Assembly: GCA_937943605.1 (NCBI GenBank)
Contig: CALEAW010000011.1
Span: forward strand, 1 to 43,247
Length of the DNA stretch: 43,247 nt
Source of the DNA: an uncultured Sutterella sp.
GTDB taxonomy: Bacteria; Pseudomonadota; Gammaproteobacteria; Burkholderiales; Burkholderiaceae_F
Direction of reading: 5' to 3'
Shown: piece after piece, positions 40,164-43,247 of the stretch
How positions within the stretch are numbered: the stretch's first letter is position 1
How the letters are laid out: every line of letters begins with the position of its first letter
Made by a program: the position numbers and the translations under genes
The notes under the pieces: model-generated
Database searches by the model: none
Seen by the model: only the letters and a program-made list of their open reading frames with translations
Told to the model about the DNA's origin: nothing

Positions 40164-41642
40164 TCAACGAAGGCTCTTGGCTCCAAGTGGACACTGAAAG
40201 GTGACTTTGAGTCCTGGGGGCGTCTGTCCCGGGGTTGCATCGTCAAGCGTCACTGTAGCACCCACCATATTGGCATAGGTTTTAACGATTGCAAGTCCTA
40301 AGCCCGTGCCAGGCAATCCTGAGCCCACAACACGATAGAAGGGATCAAAGACACGGTCACGTTCTTTGGGCGCAATGCCGGGGCCCGTGTCGGTGACGGT
40401 CACAGTTAACGCTTCTTTGGTTTGATGGACATTTAAGCAAACGGCACCGTGCTCAGGCGTATAGTGAAACGCGTTTTCTAAGAGATTGCGAAGAATTGCT
40501 TGAACGGCCGCGCGGCTCACACCTTCAATCGCGATTTCTTCGGTGTCATCTAACCCTTCAACGCTAAAGTCCAAAGCTTTTTTGTCAGCTTGTGTCATAA
40601 GGGGCTCAAGAATTTCACCCAAAAGTTCGGAGAGGTACCACGATTGCGTATCTCGTGCGAGGCTTTCAGGTGCTTCACCCGCTTGGGCTCGCGCAAAGTG
40701 TAAGAGTTGAGAGACTTGCTTGACGGCTCTATCGAGACCAGACTCTAATCGTTCGACGACAGGCTTCGCGTCAGCCGGTAGATTGAGACGGCTTAAGTGT
40801 TCAGCTTCAATGGTGAGTGACGTTAATGGGGAGCGAAGCTCATGCGCAGCGTCCGCCGTAAAGCGCAATTCTCGCGTACGCGCCTCATTGACACGCGCGA
40901 GTAACTGATTGACAGAAGCAACAAAGGGTTCTACTTCAGCTGGGACGTGGTCCGTTGGCAAAGGTGTGAGGTCAGACGCTGGACGCGACTTCACAGTTTC
41001 GGCGGTTTGACGTAAGGGCTTGAGCGTACGCCATAGCGTCAAGGCAATTACGAGCCAGACCATCGGTAGCAAAATGACAATAGGCATGATGGCCGTAAAG
41101 GCAGCGCTTTTGGCAAACGCTTCACGGGTACTCACAGGATCAGCGACCGCCGTATAACGGCCATTAGGCAAAAAGATAAGTGACAAGCGATAGGCTTCAC
41201 CACCGATCATTTCAGTGGTAAGGCCGCTACTTAAGGTATGGTCAAATCTGACACGTTCTGCACGCCCTTGATTATTGAGTAAACGCACTAAAACGGGTTC
41301 TCCAGCGGGGATCGCAGTACGGCGCTGGGGTTCTGGGGGCGGCGTGAGACGGCGATGACGCATCATGTGGCGATGCGGACGGGGTCTCATGAGTAACGGT
41401 TCGTCGGATTCAAGACGTGCCGCAAATTGGTCGGGCGACATCGTGAGCGCACGCGGCAATACGGCGGCAACGTCCGCACGCGCAAAGGCTGATGTCATAT
41501 CAGAAAGATAGGCATCTTGCTCATTCAACGCTTCTTCTTGGGCATTGTTAAAGACCACCGTGGCAGTGATCGCAGTGAGGACAAGCGTCACACCAGTGAC
41601 GGCAAGGAGCGTTCGTAAGAGTAATGAAGTGCGCCAATGCAT
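40164..41642 (-). CDS. Two-component sensor histidine kinase, QseC/TctE-like
   Basis: This membrane kinase of 492 residues phosphorylates the adjacent response regulator. It has a transmembrane segment at about 7-30, a periplasmic sensor loop to about 180, a second membrane segment (MPIVILLPMVWLVIAL), a HAMP-like linker, then the H-box DAAHELRSPLTSL, N-box LRNLLENAFHYT, and G-boxes DTGPGIAP and GTGLGLAIVK. The sensor loop carries an unusual arginine- and histidine-rich patch RPRPHRHMMRHRR (about 86-98) followed by a proline run, which could bind metal or anionic lipid. The start is the ATG at 41642 (MHWRTS); the longer frame would overlap the regulator gene. Stimulus unknown. Confidence 0.88.
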   Translation of the reverse strand: MHWRTSLLLRTLLAVTGVTLVLTAITATVVFNNAQEEALNEQDAYLSDMTSAFARADVAAVLPRALTMSPDQFAARLESDEPLLMRPRPHRHMMRHRRLTPPPEPQRRTAIPAGEPVLVRLLNNQGRAERVRFDHTLSSGLTTEMIGGEAYRLSLIFLPNGRYTAVADPVSTREAFAKSAAFTAIMPIVILLPMVWLVIALTLWRTLKPLRQTAETVKSRPASDLTPLPTDHVPAEVEPFVASVNQLLARVNEARTRELRFTADAAHELRSPLTSLTIEAEHLSRLNLPADAKPVVERLESGLDRAVKQVSQLLHFARAQAGEAPESLARDTQSWYLSELLGEILEPLMTQADKKALDFSVEGLDDTEEIAIEGVSRAAVQAILRNLLENAFHYTPEHGAVCLNVHQTKEALTVTVTDTGPGIAPKERDRVFDPFYRVVGSGLPGTGLGLAIVKTYANMVGATVTLDDATPGQTPPGLKVTFQCPLGAKSLR

Positions 41643-41706
41643 AGATGGGTTCCAATGGTCGACGGCCGTCGTCAATGAGTTTGGCTCGCGTGCCTTGCAA
41701 TCTAAT

Positions 41707-42375
41707 TTATTGGGCGCGAATGCGCCAACCGAGTCCGCGAATATTTTCAATAGTTTGTGCCCCGATCTTGCGGCGAAGGGCATGAATCAAATATTCGATG
41801 GCGTTGCTTTCTGGTTCGTCCCCTGGCGCATAAAGCTTTTCTTCTAAAGCGCGTCGAGAAAGAATGGCCCCTGGGCGCGTCAATAAGGCGGCTAAGAGCG
41901 CATATTCGCGCTTACTCAAAGTCACCGTATCGCTTCCGACCGTGCACGTATGCGTCACCGTATTGAGAGCAACGTTGCCCGCGCGTAGCACATCAGGCGC
42001 TAAGGGGCGGCGACGACGCACGACGGCACGCAATCGGGCAATGAGTTCCGTCATATGAAAGGGCTTCAGAATATAGTCGTCAGCGCCTGCGTCAAGGCCT
42101 TCAAGGCGACTATCTAACGCTTCGCGTGCGGTCACAATAATGACTGGTAAATCGCAGGCGGGTGCAGGCATTGCTCGAATGCTACGCAACACATCGATGC
42201 CGTCAATCCCTGGCAAACCAAGGTCTAAGAGGAGGGCATCAGGCAAACTCACGGTGAGTGCAGTAAGGCCTTCACGTCCTGTGGGTGTCCATGTCACCGC
42301 ATGAGCTTCGCTTTCAAGTGCGGCGCAAACAGCTCGGGCGATAAAGGGATCATCTTCAATGAGCAAGATATGCAT
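41707..42375 (-). CDS. OmpR/PhoB-family response regulator (QseB/PmrA-like)
   Basis: This 222-residue regulator has a receiver domain with the acidic pair in LLIEDD, the phosphate-accepting aspartate in LLDLGLPGIDG (about 51), VTAREA and the lysine in ILKPF. It is followed by a winged-helix domain from about 125 to the end (LSKREYALLAALLTRPGAILSRR, then NAIEYLIHALRRKIG). The start is ATG 42375 (MHILLIEDD); the upstream frame has no role. It lies upstream of the kinase (65 bases) and downstream of the PepSY gene, all on the minus strand, so one operon is likely and it probably regulates the PepSY gene. Confidence 0.92.
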   Translation of the reverse strand: MHILLIEDDPFIARAVCAALESEAHAVTWTPTGREGLTALTVSLPDALLLDLGLPGIDGIDVLRSIRAMPAPACDLPVIIVTAREALDSRLEGLDAGADDYILKPFHMTELIARLRAVVRRRRPLAPDVLRAGNVALNTVTHTCTVGSDTVTLSKREYALLAALLTRPGAILSRRALEEKLYAPGDEPESNAIEYLIHALRRKIGAQTIENIRGLGWRIRAQ

Positions 42376-42512
42376 AGCGGTGTGGCACGATGAGAGGTGA
42401 ACAAAATCAGGGAGGCCATCCATGATGAACCTCCCCGATAAGTATAACCATGAGCTTGATGGCTAAACGATGCTGATAAAGCTTCTAAAGTCAGGCTCAG
42501 TCATACGGCGAA

Positions 42513-43007
42513 TTAATTCCAACCAGCGGCGTGATGGCCACGGCCGTGGAACGGACGCGGTTCACCTGTCATAGGGCAGATGGCAGAACCGTGGTGGTAT
42601 CCGTAGCCAGGACCCATGCCGCGGCCAGGACCTTCACCCGGGCCCTTCGGGCCGCGGGGTTCTTGAATACCCTTGACGTCAGCAGCGACGAGCTTGCCCG
42701 TCTTGGCATCCACAAAGGCGCGGACACGAGCGTTGTCTTCGGTGACCATACGCACGTCCCAAACTAAACCGTACGTGGGGCTACGACGAAGGTTAGCGCG
42801 GTGGGTTTTGGCCTTGTAGGCTTTTTCAGCCGTGGCGACAGCGTCGGCCATGCCAACCATCGGGGTCGGCGCTTCAGCTTCGGCGGTGATCGGCGGTACA
42901 GCGGGCGTCGCTTCGGTCTTGGCAGGGGTAGCATCCACAGCCCAGGCGGTGGCGGCAAACGTCATCGTGGTGGCAGCAAGCAAAGCAGCGAGCGTAGATT
43001 TCTTCAT
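42513..43007 (-). CDS. Secreted PepSY-domain protein with His/Gly-rich tail
   Basis: This 164-residue periplasmic protein begins with a signal peptide (KKSTLAALLAATTMTFAATAWA, cut after AWA), has a low-complexity Ala/Pro/Glu stretch (about 24-50), then a PepSY domain (about 52-112: ADAVATAEKAYKAKTHRA, then YGLVWDVRMV and VRAFVDAKTGKLVA). The tail is rich in Gly, His and Pro with a single CPM motif and GRGHHAAGWN. The tail could bind metal ions such as copper or zinc; no enzyme role is implied. The ATG at 43007 has an AGAGG site. It precedes the regulator and kinase on the same strand; PepSY proteins beside QseBC-like systems are common and are usually their target. Confidence 0.82.
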   Translation of the reverse strand: MKKSTLAALLAATTMTFAATAWAVDATPAKTEATPAVPPITAEAEAPTPMVGMADAVATAEKAYKAKTHRANLRRSPTYGLVWDVRMVTEDNARVRAFVDAKTGKLVAADVKGIQEPRGPKGPGEGPGRGMGPGYGYHHGSAICPMTGEPRPFHGRGHHAAGWN

Positions 43008-43110
43008 ATATGGCCTCTTTATCGTCAGTCAACATAAAGTTGGTGGGTTTGGTGGAAAGGGTTTTCAGTGCGTTCCCTTTCGATCTGAGACACAGTGTAC
43101 ATAGCCAAAA

Positions 43111-43146
43111 TTAGGGAACCCGTGGGTGAAACTTAGGGTTCCCTAA
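43111..43146. promoter_or_regulatory. Palindromic candidate operator upstream of the PepSY gene
   Basis: TTAGGGAACC (43111-43120) and GGTTCCCTAA (43137-43146) are perfect inverted repeats 16 bases apart, and the right copy is itself a TTAGGG-TT-CCCTAA dyad (43133-43146). It lies about 105-140 bases upstream of the PepSY ATG, where a response-regulator operator would be expected. Beyond it (43147-43247) I recognise nothing. Confidence 0.5.
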
Positions 43147-43247
43147 CTCAATGTAACAGGAATCGGCAAATGTGACAGCTCGTTGTTGCATTGTGTTAAC
43201 GGTAAGCGATTCTGATACTAAACAACCAACTGCGACTTTGAGACTGG

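Noticed and set aside
1..43247. CRISPR arrays, tRNA and rRNA genes
   Set aside because: No regularly spaced direct repeats and no tRNA-like cloverleaf or rRNA segment was noticed in the window.

Overview
The window looks like the chromosome of an anaerobic betaproteobacterium, probably a gut Sutterellaceae-like member of the Burkholderiales. The gene order rseP-bamA-skp-lpxD-fabZ-lpxA-lpxB-rnhB followed directly by a TrmH-type RNA methyltransferase is the betaproteobacterial arrangement. The anaerobic ribonucleotide reductase (nrdDG) and a multi-cluster [FeFe] hydrogenase point to an oxygen-free life. The family-level assignment is inference; no rRNA gene is present.

Region 1 (1-7466) is a strongly A+T-rich surface-polysaccharide cluster on the + strand: a GpgS-like glycosyltransferase, a frameshifted GT2 glycosyltransferase, a large two-domain glycosyltransferase, UDP-GlcNAc 2-epimerase, and a phosphoethanolamine-transferase-like membrane enzyme. 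Simple repeats sit exactly where slippage would switch reading frames: an AG tract in the GT2 gene, an A9 tract at the start of the large glycosyltransferase, and thirteen TTCC units at the start of the transferase. This looks like a phase-variable LPS/capsule locus. An IS1634/IS4-type transposase gene (7609-9441) separates it from the core genome.

Region 2 (9633-20720) is the outer-membrane biogenesis block: RseP, BamA, Skp, LpxD, FabZ, LpxA, LpxB, RnhB and an RNA methyltransferase. Nearly every junction carries a strong hairpin. Between fabZ and lpxA, which normally adjoin, lie about 1.29 kb without a credible gene. That gap holds two apparent sibling small-RNA genes, each with a short 5' hairpin, an identical 17-nt CU-rich motif and a Rho-independent terminator. 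The motif is complementary to ribosome-binding sites such as those of ridA and mdh further along the window.

Region 3 (20980-26876) holds an iron alcohol dehydrogenase, nrdD-nrdG, a PAP2 phosphatase and an unknown lipoprotein whose signal peptide is interrupted at an A7 tract.

Region 4 (27212-36006) is amino-acid and redox metabolism. A YheO/DauR-like regulator, RidA and a threonine-synthase-like PLP enzyme run on the minus strand. Divergently, a NuoF/GltD-type diaphorase and an [FeFe] hydrogenase run on the plus strand. A perfect 10-bp inverted repeat overlaps a near-consensus promoter in the divergent gap. Malate dehydrogenase and a DSD1-like PLP enzyme follow.

Region 5 (36067-39228) is an A+T-rich island, a Hachiman-like (HamA nuclease plus HamB helicase) antiviral pair. 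The helicase frame is broken near its 3' end at an A6 tract. The island sits between a terminator and rarD.

Region 6 (39234-43247) has the RarD permease and, convergently, a minus-strand PepSY protein, OmpR-type response regulator and sensor kinase. A palindromic candidate operator lies upstream of the PepSY gene.

All four frame breaks are missing bases in short repeats. Biological slippage and sequencing under-calls therefore both have to be considered.
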